DNA of 51,171 nt, from assembly GCA_949841325.1 (NCBI GenBank), contig CATKZK010000007.1:1-51171 (forward strand), written 5' to 3'. The notes under the pieces are model-generated. The model was not told the origin of the DNA. It worked only from the letters and a program-made list of their open reading frames with translations, and ran no database searches. The stretch's first letter is position 1, and every line of letters begins with the position of its first letter. A program made the translations under genes and the position numbers. Shown here piece by piece: positions 43,334 to 51,171 of this stretch. The stretch comes from an uncultured Bacilli bacterium (GTDB lineage: Bacteria; Bacillota_I; Bacilli_A; RF39; UBA660).

Positions 43334-44643
43334 AAATAATCATCATTGGCTATATACTCCTCATCTAATTTATTAATATACGCATAATATTTATACAAAC
43401 CACTATTCTTATTTTTATAACTTACTTTTTCAATACGCACTCCCTTAAGTAAAGATTCAGCAATATATAAGTATTGATCATCTTTCCCTGCAATTAAAGC
43501 AGTATGTCCCCATCTAGCAATTAAATCACCTACATGATAATCATCGGAGTTTGCATAATCATAGGTAAGTGTATGCATTTCTCCTACATCACTCATATCT
43601 TTGACATTAGGATCAATTCCAGCACCAATATCACCAACATCTATTCCTGCATTATAAAGAGCCCAAGTAACAAAACCACTACAATCCAACCCATTTGGAT
43701 ATCTAGAACCTGGCTTATACTTTCCATGGTCCTCTAAATTCGTAAGTGGGCATCCCCAAATAGCAGGTCCCTTGTGTGTTGCTACTAAATCTTTAAACTT
43801 ATTTTCTGATAAAAAGAGTCCCTTATGATAATACCTACCTTCTCCATCTGCTTTATTTCGCACATTATTTTGAGTTAATCTCCCATTTTCATAAAAGTAA
43901 GAAATCTTATAGGGAAAAGATAATGTCAAAAAACGAATCGTTTCAATTAAAGCTGCACGAGATCCTTCTCCTTTATTTTTAATACGTGTTTCTAAAGCTT
44001 CATCAAAAACGAGAGCTTCCTCTTCTGTAAAGGCTTTGCAAGGCAAAAACTTCTTTTTATCATTCAACACTGGCTTTTCTAATAAATCAGTTACAATAAC
44101 TAATACTTCCGCTTTTTTCCCTGTCCCATCTGATAAAGAAACTTTTGACGTCCCAAGACTTTTTCCTTCAATTTCTCCTTCAGAAACAGAAACAATATCT
44201 TCCTTTTCACTTGACCAATTTAAATGCCCTTCTCCTACTACAATAGCTGAATAATTGAGTTTTGCTTTCTCTCCTACTGCTAAATAATATTTATCAACAT
44301 GAAAAGAAATACTCTTTGCTCCATTTATATCCATTTTTACATTTTCTGTAAGCACTTGATTTTGTCTCTTGATTTGAATCTCATAATCTCCTGCACCAAC
44401 GTCTAAAGAGCATTTTCCATCATTTACTTCTACCCATGTTTTTCCATCAATACTACAAGTTGCATCTAACGTATTTCCTCCTATTGTCATCATAACAGTT
44501 CTTGTATTGTTTTCATTAATACCTTCTTTATATTCAATATTTACAATTTCCAAAGTATTGATTAAACCTTTATAATAATGCAAGACAACGACATTAATAC
44601 TAAGTAAAATAACAAGGATGATTCGAAGGATTCCTTTGCTCAT
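43321..44643 (-). CDS. Membrane-anchored Big_2-NlpC/P60 peptidoglycan hydrolase
   Basis: An N-terminal membrane helix (about 5-24), a beta region, a Big_2-like Ig module (about 110-190) and a C-terminal NlpC/P60-type domain (about 280-425). The catalytic Cys is in NGLDCSGFVTWAL and the His in WGHTALIAG. It cleaves stem peptides of peptidoglycan outside the membrane. Its position directly after ftsW in a division region suggests a role in septal wall processing (inference). I chose the ATG at 44641-44643; upstream TTG and GTG codons have no better site. A consensus-like promoter lies 27 nt upstream, so it can be transcribed apart from ftsW. Confidence 0.85.
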   Translation of the reverse strand: MSKGILRIILVILLSINVVVLHYYKGLINTLEIVNIEYKEGINENNTRTVMMTIGGNTLDATCSIDGKTWVEVNDGKCSLDVGAGDYEIQIKRQNQVLTENVKMDINGAKSISFHVDKYYLAVGEKAKLNYSAIVVGEGHLNWSSEKEDIVSVSEGEIEGKSLGTSKVSLSDGTGKKAEVLVIVTDLLEKPVLNDKKKFLPCKAFTEEEALVFDEALETRIKNKGEGSRAALIETIRFLTLSFPYKISYFYENGRLTQNNVRNKADGEGRYYHKGLFLSENKFKDLVATHKGPAIWGCPLTNLEDHGKYKPGSRYPNGLDCSGFVTWALYNAGIDVGDIGAGIDPNVKDMSDVGEMHTLTYDYANSDDYHVGDLIARWGHTALIAGKDDQYLYIAESLLKGVRIEKVSYKNKNSGLYKYYAYINKLDEEYIANDDYLEMW

Positions 44644-44670
44644 ACTACTCAACCACTTTCCATCGTCTTA

Positions 44671-44699
44671 AGTGTATCACAAATTTGAAGAAGTAACAA
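44671..44699 (-). promoter_or_regulatory. Promoter of the NlpC/P60 gene
   Basis: TTGTTA, a 17-nt spacer and TACACT on the minus strand, 27 nt before the chosen ATG. Confidence 0.6.
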
Positions 44700-44722
44700 T
44701 CAATGATTAAAAATGTATATGC

Positions 44723-45805
44723 CTATTCACTTGACTTACAAATATTTAAGATAATGCCCATCGCTGATAGACAAATCAAAAGACTTGATCCCCCATAACT
44801 TAAAAATGGCAATGTAACCCCTGTCACTGGGATTAATCCAACAACAACTAAAAGATTTAAAAGTGTTTGCAAAATAAGTTCCAATATAAGACCCAAAGAT
44901 AAATATTTTCCAAATAGATTTTCCGTCTGTAAACTTATTTTTACAATATGATAAAACAATATAATATAGCAACTTGCTAATATTAAAATACCAATAAACC
45001 CAAGTTCTTCAGAGACAATAGCAAAAATAAAGTCAGTCTGCGGTTCTGGTAAATAAAAATGTTTTTGAATAGAATTTCCAAGTCCTAAACCAAATAAACC
45101 ACCTGGTCCAATGGCATAAAGACTTTGAATAATTTGAAAACCACTTCCCAAAGGATCACTCCATGGATCCAAATAAGCAAGAATTCTTGCCACACGATAA
45201 GGTGCTGCAATAATAAGCCCAACAATACCAAATAATCCAACAAGTCCTAACTTAACAAAAAAAGAAAGTTTGATTTTAGAAGTAAAGATTAAAACAAGTA
45301 AAGACAAAACAATAATAGCGCCACTTCCAAAATCTGGTTCTAACAAAATCAGAAAGAAAAAAAGAAAAATAATACCTAAAATGGGTAATGAATAATGCAG
45401 AATATCATCCATATTGTTTTGATGATTGGCAAGATATTTTGAAACAAAGATAATAAGTCCTAATTTTGCAAGTTCACTAGGTTGTATTCCAAACGAACCT
45501 ATACCAAACCAACTTCTAGAACCATTACGAACACTTCCTATTCCTGGAATTAAAACCAAAATCAATAAAATGCCACACACTAATAAAATCAAGTTTGCAT
45601 GCTTCGCATAAATTTTATAATCAATCTTACTTAAGATAAAAAGCAAGATAAAACCAACACCTGCAAAAAGGGATTGATGAATTAAAAATTTATAAGGATT
45701 TTGAAACTTATACTCTGCCCATACATAGGAAGAAGAATAAATCATCATAATGCCAAAAATTGTTAAAAAAATAGTAATTAATAATATAATATTTTTTCTC
45801 TTCAT
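44723..45805 (-). CDS. ftsW: FtsW/RodA-family lipid II polymerase (FtsW-like)
   Basis: A SEDS glycosyltransferase that polymerises lipid II at the septum with a cognate class B PBP. About ten membrane helices. Family motifs include MMIYSSSYVW at the first helix, RSWFGIGSFGIQPSELAKL, PEPQTDFIFAIVSEELGF and LPFLSYGGSSLL. The last two favour FtsW/SpoVE over RodA, though paralogues are hard to separate. At 360 residues it is normal. No ribosome-binding site is visible, and a TATACT box ends 5 nt before the ATG, so translation may be leaderless or coupled by read-through. Neighbouring mraY and ezrA support a division role. Confidence 0.92.
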   Translation of the reverse strand: MKRKNIILLITIFLTIFGIMMIYSSSYVWAEYKFQNPYKFLIHQSLFAGVGFILLFILSKIDYKIYAKHANLILLVCGILLILVLIPGIGSVRNGSRSWFGIGSFGIQPSELAKLGLIIFVSKYLANHQNNMDDILHYSLPILGIIFLFFFLILLEPDFGSGAIIVLSLLVLIFTSKIKLSFFVKLGLVGLFGIVGLIIAAPYRVARILAYLDPWSDPLGSGFQIIQSLYAIGPGGLFGLGLGNSIQKHFYLPEPQTDFIFAIVSEELGFIGILILASCYIILFYHIVKISLQTENLFGKYLSLGLILELILQTLLNLLVVVGLIPVTGVTLPFLSYGGSSLLICLSAMGIILNICKSSE

Positions 45806-45824
45806 AGTAAAGTATATTCACATA

Positions 45825-45848
45825 GAAAAAAGTTAGACTTCTCTAACT
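45825..45848 (-). terminator. Terminator between the HExxH lipoprotein and ftsW
   Basis: A 7-bp stem (AGTTAGA/TCTAACT, loop of 4) and a T run directly after the lipoprotein stop codon, only 20 nt before the ftsW start. Confidence 0.8.
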
Positions 45849-47498
45849 CTTCAAATCAACATAGAACTTTCCTTTCGCCATGTAAGTATCGTATGCAGAA
45901 TAAGGCAATTCATATTTTGTCATAATATTTTTCAAAATTGGAAAACGCTCAAGTAAGGAATATGTATTAGACAGACCAGTATGTTCTCCTAAATCATTAA
46001 TTCCATAAGATAAATAATAGTATTCTCTTTCCAAATTGTCAGTTTTTAATGCTTCAATTTCTTCAGAAGATACATGATAATAATCTCTTAGAAAAGTGAG
46101 ATAAATTGTGTCTATTTCTTCAATAGATTTGAGAAAATCGGCATCATAAGTCTTGGCATAATACTCAAATCCTGATGGTGACGTAGCAATACTATAACCA
46201 TTTGCCTCGTCTGTCAAATAATTTTTTATGATTTGATAAAGTAAAATATTTTCTTCTAAGGTAAACTCAGGATGTTTTTCAGTATATTTTATCATATCAA
46301 TTAATGTTCTTTTTATAATGGCTACACGATAGGTTTCCCCTATTTGATCACGAATATTTTCTGCATTAAATTGTTCAGCTAAAGTTGTCCTAAAATTAAG
46401 GGTATCCATTGTATACATAATACGATAAAAATCATAAATGTCTTCTCTTGTCTCTAAGTGAAAAAAGTTATAGAGTTCATTTAAATCCGTGTCAAACATC
46501 GCATGATAATAATCTTCTGACTTTGCATTTTCATTAAATAAAGCTAAAAACATCAAATACATTTCTGATTTTCGCTCATACGAATAACTATAATCATCAT
46601 ATACTTTCTGATTCTTATATGGATCTAAATCCATGATATATAAAGAAGATTCACATGACGATTCACTTAAACTTGGAACATACTCCCCATCATAATCAAT
46701 TCCACGAGTTGTGATTGCTCCTTGTTCGATACGACAGTCACAAATAGATTCTCTTAAATGGTTCATTTCATGAAGTAAAGTGGATAGAAAGATAGTATAG
46801 TAGCTTTCATAAGATCCATCATAAACAAAATAATTATAATATGTATCAATTCCATCTTTATAAAGAATAATCATATTGTCTTCTTCACGATATTCACCTA
46901 TAATAAATTCCTTCTCATTGCGAAAAAGAGTAATAGGACGAATATTTGCTTCTACCGTTTTTATATCCCCTTCTTCTGTAAAATGATTGATGAAAAGAAT
47001 GCTTGATTCACTTAGACGATGCCCATCTTCTATAATATTGTTTTCTTCATGCATAATCTGCGATAAAGCTTTTTTTAGAGCCTGACAAAACTCCTCATTT
47101 TCAAAAGGATTACTATATTCACTAGACTGTTGCAACTTCTCCTGAGTATTTTTATAAATTTGACGATACATTTCTTCGTCGTTTAATTCTTGCTCCATAA
47201 GACAAACTGTTTCTAAACTTACGTTGGCTATATAAGCATCTATTTCATCTTCAGTTGGATAAGCATCAAAATAACGATAATCAACAGAAATGTTCTGAAG
47301 CTCATCTATTGTTTTTTCCACCAAAATACTTTGAGTGATTTGCTCAAATTCTATTTCATTTAACTCCGTTGGCTTGTCAAAGTCTGGAATATCTTCTGCT
47401 TCTACACTAAAGACAACCTCATCATCACGTGTACAAGATGTCATCAAAAGTGATAATGCAAGCATAAGAGTTGCTATTTTTTTCCTATTCTTTTCCAT
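45843..47498 (-). CDS. Lipoprotein with HExxH zinc-metalloprotease motif
   Basis: The signal ends in a lipobox, LLMTSC, with Cys22 as the lipidated residue. The mature 530 residues are acidic, Tyr-rich and mostly helical. At 243-247 HEMNH sits in a hydrophobic helix (FLSTLLHEMNHLRES), the classic zincin motif, with candidate third ligands in the following 60 residues. No larger family is recognised. It lies between mraY and ftsW, with its own promoter and a terminator, so it is a one-gene unit within the division region. A role in surface protein or wall processing is possible, but protease activity is not proven. Confidence 0.75.
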   Translation of the reverse strand: MEKNRKKIATLMLALSLLMTSCTRDDEVVFSVEAEDIPDFDKPTELNEIEFEQITQSILVEKTIDELQNISVDYRYFDAYPTEDEIDAYIANVSLETVCLMEQELNDEEMYRQIYKNTQEKLQQSSEYSNPFENEEFCQALKKALSQIMHEENNIIEDGHRLSESSILFINHFTEEGDIKTVEANIRPITLFRNEKEFIIGEYREEDNMIILYKDGIDTYYNYFVYDGSYESYYTIFLSTLLHEMNHLRESICDCRIEQGAITTRGIDYDGEYVPSLSESSCESSLYIMDLDPYKNQKVYDDYSYSYERKSEMYLMFLALFNENAKSEDYYHAMFDTDLNELYNFFHLETREDIYDFYRIMYTMDTLNFRTTLAEQFNAENIRDQIGETYRVAIIKRTLIDMIKYTEKHPEFTLEENILLYQIIKNYLTDEANGYSIATSPSGFEYYAKTYDADFLKSIEEIDTIYLTFLRDYYHVSSEEIEALKTDNLEREYYYLSYGINDLGEHTGLSNTYSLLERFPILKNIMTKYELPYSAYDTYMAKGKFYVDLKS

Positions 47499-47530
47499 CG
47501 TTAGAATCCCCTCTTTAACATTGATGACCT

Positions 47531-47558
47531 ATTATATCACTTTTTTTAAAAAATGCAA
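47531..47558 (-). promoter_or_regulatory. Promoter of the HExxH lipoprotein gene
   Basis: TTGCAT, a 16-nt spacer and TATAAT on the minus strand. Same hexamers and spacing as the mTERF-like gene promoter; the -35 lies in the T run of the mraY terminator. Confidence 0.7.
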
Positions 47559-47578
47559 AAAAAAGAGGAAAATCCTCT
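47556..47578 (-). terminator. Terminator of mraY
   Basis: A 6-bp stem (AGAGGA/TCCTCT, loop of 3) followed by seven or more T on the minus strand, overlapping the stop codon. Confidence 0.85.
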
Positions 47579-48569
47579 ATAACCAAACGCCATAAACTAC
47601 ACCAAACATAGCAAGCAAGAATCCAGCAACCCAAAATATTTTAACAATATCTTGCTCTGTCCAGCCTAATTCTTCAAAATGATGATGAAGTGGGGCCTTT
47701 AAGAAAACTTTTTTATTAAATTTACGAATCGCGACAATTTGAATAAAACTTGATAAAGTTTCTACAACAAATACACCGCCTATCAAAGCAAGAGATACTT
47801 CATGATGAGTAAGTATAGCAATACTTGCTAGTGCTCCACCTAAAGCCAAAGATCCTGTATCTCCCATAAATACCCTTGCAGGATGCGTATTAAAGAGCAA
47901 AAAGCCGAGCAAACTTCCCACTAATACAAAAGAGAAAATTGCCATTCCGTCATAGCCTACAATCCAATCACTTCCCCATGAAATGACACCATAAGCAAGA
48001 AAGGCCATGACAGATAATCCTCCACATAATCCGTCTAATCCATCAGATATATTCACTGCATTTGTCGTTCCAACTAAAAGAAAAAGAATAAACAAACCAT
48101 ACATCCAACCTAATTCCCATTTAATTCCAAGTAAAGTGACTTCTAAAGAAGTAGATCCTCCACTATGTTTATAAATCGTATAGAAAATAACAGCAATTAA
48201 TAATTGTGCAACAAACTTCGTTACCGTGGGAATTCCTTTATTATTATGGTATCTAATCTTAAGAAAATCATCGATAAAACCTAAAATTCCATATGTCACA
48301 AAGACAAATAAAACAATCACTAAGTTTGAGGTAATCGTAAGACTATGACGAAAAGACAATAATGCCAATGCAAGAAGTGGAGGAATAATAAATATTAATC
48401 CACCTATTGTTGGGGTTCCCTCTTTTTTTAGATGTCTTTTATTAATGAGTCGACTTACACTTTGTCCCGCTTTTAACTGCTTTAAAACAGGAATGATGAT
48501 AATTCCTATAATAATAGATAGTACAAAACCTAATGTTAGTCCTAAGATTGATTTAGCTAAGATAAGCAT
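47577..48569 (-). CDS. mraY: Phospho-N-acetylmuramoyl-pentapeptide transferase
   Basis: MraY makes lipid I from UDP-MurNAc-pentapeptide and undecaprenyl phosphate in the membrane. Ten membrane helices are predicted. Signatures are GTPTIGGLIF, DDFLKIR, NAVNISDGLDGL, FMGDTGSLALGG and LKAPLHHHFE, covering the catalytic aspartates and the HHH motif. At 330 residues it is normal. The ATG at 48567-48569 is preceded by AGGTGG; two GTG codons upstream lie within that site. It stands apart from a full dcw cluster: no mur genes are adjacent, and a terminator follows directly. Confidence 0.96.
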   Translation of the reverse strand: MLILAKSILGLTLGFVLSIIIGIIIIPVLKQLKAGQSVSRLINKRHLKKEGTPTIGGLIFIIPPLLALALLSFRHSLTITSNLVIVLFVFVTYGILGFIDDFLKIRYHNNKGIPTVTKFVAQLLIAVIFYTIYKHSGGSTSLEVTLLGIKWELGWMYGLFILFLLVGTTNAVNISDGLDGLCGGLSVMAFLAYGVISWGSDWIVGYDGMAIFSFVLVGSLLGFLLFNTHPARVFMGDTGSLALGGALASIAILTHHEVSLALIGGVFVVETLSSFIQIVAIRKFNKKVFLKAPLHHHFEELGWTEQDIVKIFWVAGFLLAMFGVVYGVWL

Positions 48570-48671
48570 AAAATCCACCACCTATATCTATATTATACAA
48601 CAAATATATGAAGATTAAGCACTACGAATAATCATAGTTTACATATTCTCTACATTTTATGCGTAAAGTAT

Positions 48672-48700
48672 AAAAAAAAGAAATTGATTATTTCAACTTC
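48672..48700 (-). terminator. Terminator of the repeat-rich membrane protein gene
   Basis: An 8-bp stem with one G·T pair (GAAGTTGA/TCAATTTC, loop of 5 that holds the stop codon) followed by eight T on the minus strand. Confidence 0.7.
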
Positions 48701-49413
48701 TTTTGTTTCTTTTTATCTTTCTTCAATTTTTTACGACAAGAGACAACTAATTCTCCCATGTCTTCATTATAAGTTTCCCATAATTTTTCTAATAAATTTA
48801 GGAATGCAGCAATTCCAATCGCTCCACCTATTCCATAAGCAACTTGTTCTCCTATTTCTCTTCCCATTTGTGGTGGTATAATAGGTGGTTGCTCTATTGG
48901 AGGTTCCTCAATTTTGGGTGGATTTTCCTTAGGTGGATTTTCCTTAGGTGGATTTTCCTTAGGTGGATTTTCCTTTGGCGGATTTTCTTGAGGTGGAGTT
49001 ATCGGTTTAAGCTTCTTTATTTCAGCCTCAGTTTGTACTGTATCAGGAATGGTTAAACCTGCATTTGGATCCGCATCAATTTCAGAACTCCAATTCTCAT
49101 CATCAATAAATTCGTCTTTTCCAAATTCTTTCTTCTCTGTATCTTCTGCACTATCCTTGCTATCTGTATCTTCTGTACTATCTTTCTTCTCTGTATCTTC
49201 TGTATTATCTTTGCTATCTGTATCACCTGTATTTCCTGTAGTACTGTCTACAATGTCTACTTGTTTATGTTCATCTTGATCTTGTTCGTAAAGAATATCC
49301 CCTACAGCTATTGTTTCTTCAGCAAAAGTAACCATTGGATTTGATAAAACAAAACCTACACCCATGGTTGCTGCAACTAATCTTAATCTTTCAAATACTT
49401 TTAAATCTTTCAT
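48688..49413 (-). CDS. Exported repeat-rich protein with C-terminal membrane helix
   Basis: The signal peptide (about 1-31, ending TFA) is followed by an acidic Asp/Thr/Ser/Lys repeat of 9-residue units (64-99), a mixed segment and a proline repeat of the type ENPPK (about 141-165). A Gly/Ala-rich membrane helix follows (about 188-207) and a strongly basic 30-residue C-terminus. The architecture is a wall-spanning rod anchored in the membrane. No LPxTG- or NPxTN-type sorting signal is visible although sortase B is the gene before it (20-nt gap), so it may be an accessory rather than a substrate. No family is recognised. Confidence 0.75.
   Translation of the reverse strand: MKDLKVFERLRLVAATMGVGFVLSNPMVTFAEETIAVGDILYEQDQDEHKQVDIVDSTTGNTGDTDSKDNTEDTEKKDSTEDTDSKDSAEDTEKKEFGKDEFIDDENWSSEIDADPNAGLTIPDTVQTEAEIKKLKPITPPQENPPKENPPKENPPKENPPKENPPKIEEPPIEQPPIIPPQMGREIGEQVAYGIGGAIGIAAFLNLLEKLWETYNEDMGELVVSCRKKLKKDKKKQKKLK
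48917..48991. repeat. 15-bp tandem repeat coding for the ENPPK units
   Basis: Five head-to-tail copies of a 15-bp unit (GGTGGATTTTCCTTA on the plus strand). The first three are identical, the fourth has one change and the fifth is diverged. The unit is in frame, so copy-number change would alter rod length without a frameshift. Confidence 0.9.
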
Positions 49414-49432
49414 CTTTCTTCCCTCTTTCTTT

Positions 49433-50389
49433 CTATCGTAAACCTAATGTTTTTTCATTAGATTCTACTTCTAATTCTTTTTGTAATGTCATTACTCCAT
49501 AAAGAATAAATCTTTCACTTCCACCTGCGTAATTTCCACCACAAGTTACTAATCCTATAATTTTATCTCCATAATGGATTTCTACTGGACTTTCAAAAGT
49601 CGAATTATCAATTAGATTTTGAATGTATGCATCATATTCTATTTCACTAATGAAATCTGGTGTATAAATATACTCAGTTTCTATATCTACAATATTTCCT
49701 GCAAAGAAATCAATCTTATAAATATCACCATTCTCGCCATATAAAACAGCATAAGGATACTTGTCAAAATAAGCTTGAGACTTATAATTAACGATTGGAG
49801 CAAACATCGTACCATCTCCACGCATGTTATGGCCATAGATGAATGTTACGTCACTTAACTCTTCCATTTCATATTCAAAATCATTATTTCGATAATCTAT
49901 AAAAAGTGTTCCTCGTTTAGATTCTTCTCCAGCAAAATTATGATCCGAATAATACTCATTATCAGTTCCTTGAACAACTCGATGATTAATATCAGTTCCA
50001 TCAATTTGTAACCAAGCTGTATAATCTTCATTGATTTCCTTATTTTTTTCACAATTTGGATTTCCGAATTCATATCCCATATCGCTTAGTTCGGTAGAAG
50101 TTCTTAAAGTTTCAATTTCCTCTTCTGCATATTCCTCTACTTCTTGACTCACAATATCCTCTTCATTATTATGTCTTCTAAACTCTTCTGGAATATCCTC
50201 TGCAATAATGACAACATCTTGTAGCTCATCATCTGTTGTAGAAAAAAACTCTTTCACAGTTTTATTTTGTTCTATATAACCTTTAAGAGGACGAAACAAA
50301 CTTAATACAGTCAATGGCGTTACAATAGTAAGTCCAATTAATGTTTTTGTAAACTTTTTAAAACGTGAGTGTTTCCCCTTTTTATTCAC
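49433..50389 (-). CDS. srtB: Class B sortase
   Basis: A membrane transpeptidase that attaches proteins to the wall. It has an N-terminal membrane helix (about 14-32), an acidic linker (about 50-105) and a sortase B domain (about 110-305). The catalytic triad is His187 (IYGHN), Cys283 (LVTCGG) and Arg293 (SERFILYG); TLFIDYRNN is a class B signature. I chose the GTG at 50387-50389, because GGGGGAG is 6 nt before it and the resulting N-terminus is basic; the longer ORF would include the site. The substrate is not identified in the window. A perfect consensus promoter precedes it. Confidence 0.93.
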   Translation of the reverse strand: MNKKGKHSRFKKFTKTLIGLTIVTPLTVLSLFRPLKGYIEQNKTVKEFFSTTDDELQDVVIIAEDIPEEFRRHNNEEDIVSQEVEEYAEEEIETLRTSTELSDMGYEFGNPNCEKNKEINEDYTAWLQIDGTDINHRVVQGTDNEYYSDHNFAGEESKRGTLFIDYRNNDFEYEMEELSDVTFIYGHNMRGDGTMFAPIVNYKSQAYFDKYPYAVLYGENGDIYKIDFFAGNIVDIETEYIYTPDFISEIEYDAYIQNLIDNSTFESPVEIHYGDKIIGLVTCGGNYAGGSERFILYGVMTLQKELEVESNEKTLGLR

Positions 50390-50448
50390 AGTATCTCCCC
50401 CTTTAAATTCTCTATAAGTTCTCACAATTCACCAAACTTATGTGGCGT

Positions 50449-50477
50449 ATTATAACAGAGAACATTTACTTTGTCAA
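50449..50477 (-). promoter_or_regulatory. Promoter of the sortase gene
   Basis: Perfect TTGACA, 17-nt spacer and TATAAT on the minus strand, about 60 nt before the GTG start. Confidence 0.9.
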
Positions 50478-50483
50478 ATTCCC

Positions 50484-50951
50484 CTATTGCCCTAAATTCA
50501 CGGCAATTTTATATCCACAATTTACTTCATTTTCGGGAAAAATTTCTCCTGTATATTCAGTAGAGACATAAATATTAACTGTTTCTCCACTTCCTATAAC
50601 CAAAGAACTTTGTTTTTCATTATTCTGTACTTTAGAAAATAATGCATTTATTTTCATATTTTTTTCTACGATTAATTCGTCTTTTTCTCTATTCGATCCT
50701 TTTCCACGACAAGTAAGCTTAATATTAGAAACATCTAATCGAATATCATGACTTGTAGTGTTGGTATATTGCGTCATCGATAAAGAATCATGATTTGTAT
50801 CATTTAAATTTGCATCGGCAAGGAGATAACTATTCTTTTCTCCACTCGTATTACCACTAATAGCTTTTACTTCTGTCTTATACGGATTCTGTAAAATAAT
50901 ACATATTGCAACAATAGGCAAAAATGCACCTATTAATTTTACGATTTTCAC
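50484..50951 (-). CDS. Small secreted protein, unknown function
   Basis: With the GTG start at 50949-50951 the product is 155 residues: a signal peptide (about 1-30) and a 125-residue predicted beta-rich domain with one Cys pair (about residues 81 and 147). GGGGG lies 8-9 nt before the GTG. The longer ORF to 51098 would run through the promoter and hairpin and is rejected. No membrane anchor or sorting motif is visible. It precedes the sortase gene, which has its own promoter. No family is recognised; the size and fold suggest a small surface or pilus-like protein. Confidence 0.7.
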   Translation of the reverse strand: MKIVKLIGAFLPIVAICIILQNPYKTEVKAISGNTSGEKNSYLLADANLNDTNHDSLSMTQYTNTTSHDIRLDVSNIKLTCRGKGSNREKDELIVEKNMKINALFSKVQNNEKQSSLVIGSGETVNIYVSTEYTGEIFPENEVNCGYKIAVNLGQ

Positions 50952-50952
50952 A

Positions 50953-50974
50953 ACCAATTCCCCCTTGAATTGGT
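50953..50974 (-). promoter_or_regulatory. Hairpin displaying the ribosome-binding site
   Basis: A perfect 8-bp stem (ACCAATTC/GAATTGGT) has AAGGGG in its 6-nt loop, and its base is 1 nt from the GTG start. A third copy of the arm (ACCAATT on the plus strand, 50984-50990) overlaps the -10 edge. It may be a translational control element or an operator. Confidence 0.6.
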
Positions 50975-50978
50975 GCAT

Positions 50979-51007
50979 ATAATACCAATTTTTAAGAAAA
51001 TTGTCAA
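50979..51007 (-). promoter_or_regulatory. Promoter of the small secreted protein gene
   Basis: TTGACA, a 17-nt spacer and TATTAT on the minus strand, 27 nt before the GTG start. Confidence 0.8.
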
Positions 51008-51118
51008 ATTTTAACGCAAGTGTTAATTTAAATCTGAAGTGCAACAAAGATGCATTGAAAAAGACACATGAATAATTTATAATATCTATTCGCAACAAAC
51101 AGAAAGGAAATTACTCAT

Positions 51119-51171
51119 ATGTCTATGGCAAATAATACAATAAAATCAAAGAAAAATCAATATCACCATTT
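51119..51171 (+). CDS. Partial plus-strand gene, possibly an IS30-type transposase
   Basis: Only the first 17 codons are present before the right edge, starting after AAAGGAAATT. They encode MSMANNTIKSKKNQYHH, a basic leader similar in style to IS30-family transposases, whose first helix would follow. The 80 nt upstream include GAAGTGCAACAAAGATGC (about 51036-51053), which could be the left inverted repeat. With so little sequence this is a tentative call. Confidence 0.35.
   Translation, partial: MSMANNTIKSKKNQYHH

Noticed and set aside
48917-48991. CRISPR-like direct repeats
   Set aside because: The 15-bp units are contiguous, have no spacers and are in frame within a coding region.
50952-51098. 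N-terminal extension of the small secreted protein
   Set aside because: It would cross a consensus promoter and a hairpin; the GTG at 50951 has the ribosome-binding site and begins a signal peptide.

Overview
The window is AT-rich DNA from a low-GC Gram-positive bacterium of the Bacilli type. It has a full cell wall (mraY, ftsW, lysozyme and NlpC/P60 enzymes, sortase B), the Bacilli-typical ezrA–cysteine desulfurase pair, SipW-type signal peptidases with TasA/camelysin-like substrates, and consensus SigA promoters (TTGACA-17-TATAAT). The combination recalls uncultured gut Bacilli (RF39/Erysipelotrichia-like), but the lineage is inference. Almost every gene is on the minus strand. I see no tRNA, rRNA, CRISPR array or integrase.

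Region 1 (about 200-13,330) is one operon encoding a Gram-positive type IV secretion system. In transcription order it holds a VirB6-like membrane protein, a small helical protein, PrgI/VirB3, a VirB4-associated N-terminal-like protein, the VirB4 ATPase, a large M23/muramidase-like wall protein whose M23 domain lacks its first zinc ligand, two VirB8-like proteins, an NlpC/P60 protein, a stalked surface protein and the VirD4 coupling ATPase. It has its own promoter and terminator, and contains no relaxase, integrase or repressor. A second SipW-type exported protein starts at the left edge.

Region 2 (13,350-18,240) carries thymidine kinase, a structured intergenic element, an exported thioredoxin-like membrane protein, a GH25 lysozyme, a two-gene NHEJ module (ligase-only LigD plus Ku) and a divergent tspO.

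Region 3 (18,216-28,830) is a seven-gene surface-fibre operon behind two tandem promoters. It holds a 945-residue extracellular Cys/His-repeat protein, SipW-1, a TasA-like subunit flanked by RNA hairpins, a 971-residue Ig-like protein with a TasA-like C-terminus, SipW-2, a second TasA-like protein and a 653-residue exported protein.

Region 4 (28,837-38,840) has a bacterial protein built of mTERF-like helical repeats. Next to it is a three-gene set that looks like a minimal cohesin-dockerin system: a 2189-residue secreted protein with a C-terminal dockerin, and two membrane-anchored proteins with cohesin-like heads.

Region 5 (38,999-48,600) is a division and wall region: cysteine desulfurase, ezrA, an AI-2E-family permease, a membrane-anchored NlpC/P60 hydrolase, ftsW, a lipoprotein with an HExxH metalloprotease motif, and mraY. 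Region 6 (48,670-51,171) encodes a repeat-rich membrane protein, sortase B, a small secreted protein with a hairpin-framed ribosome-binding site, and the beginning of a plus-strand gene that may be an IS30-type transposase.

The strongest candidates for undescribed biology are the two-SipW fibre operon with its Cys/His-repeat protein, the cohesin-dockerin trio, the relaxase-less T4SS, and the mTERF-like bacterial protein.
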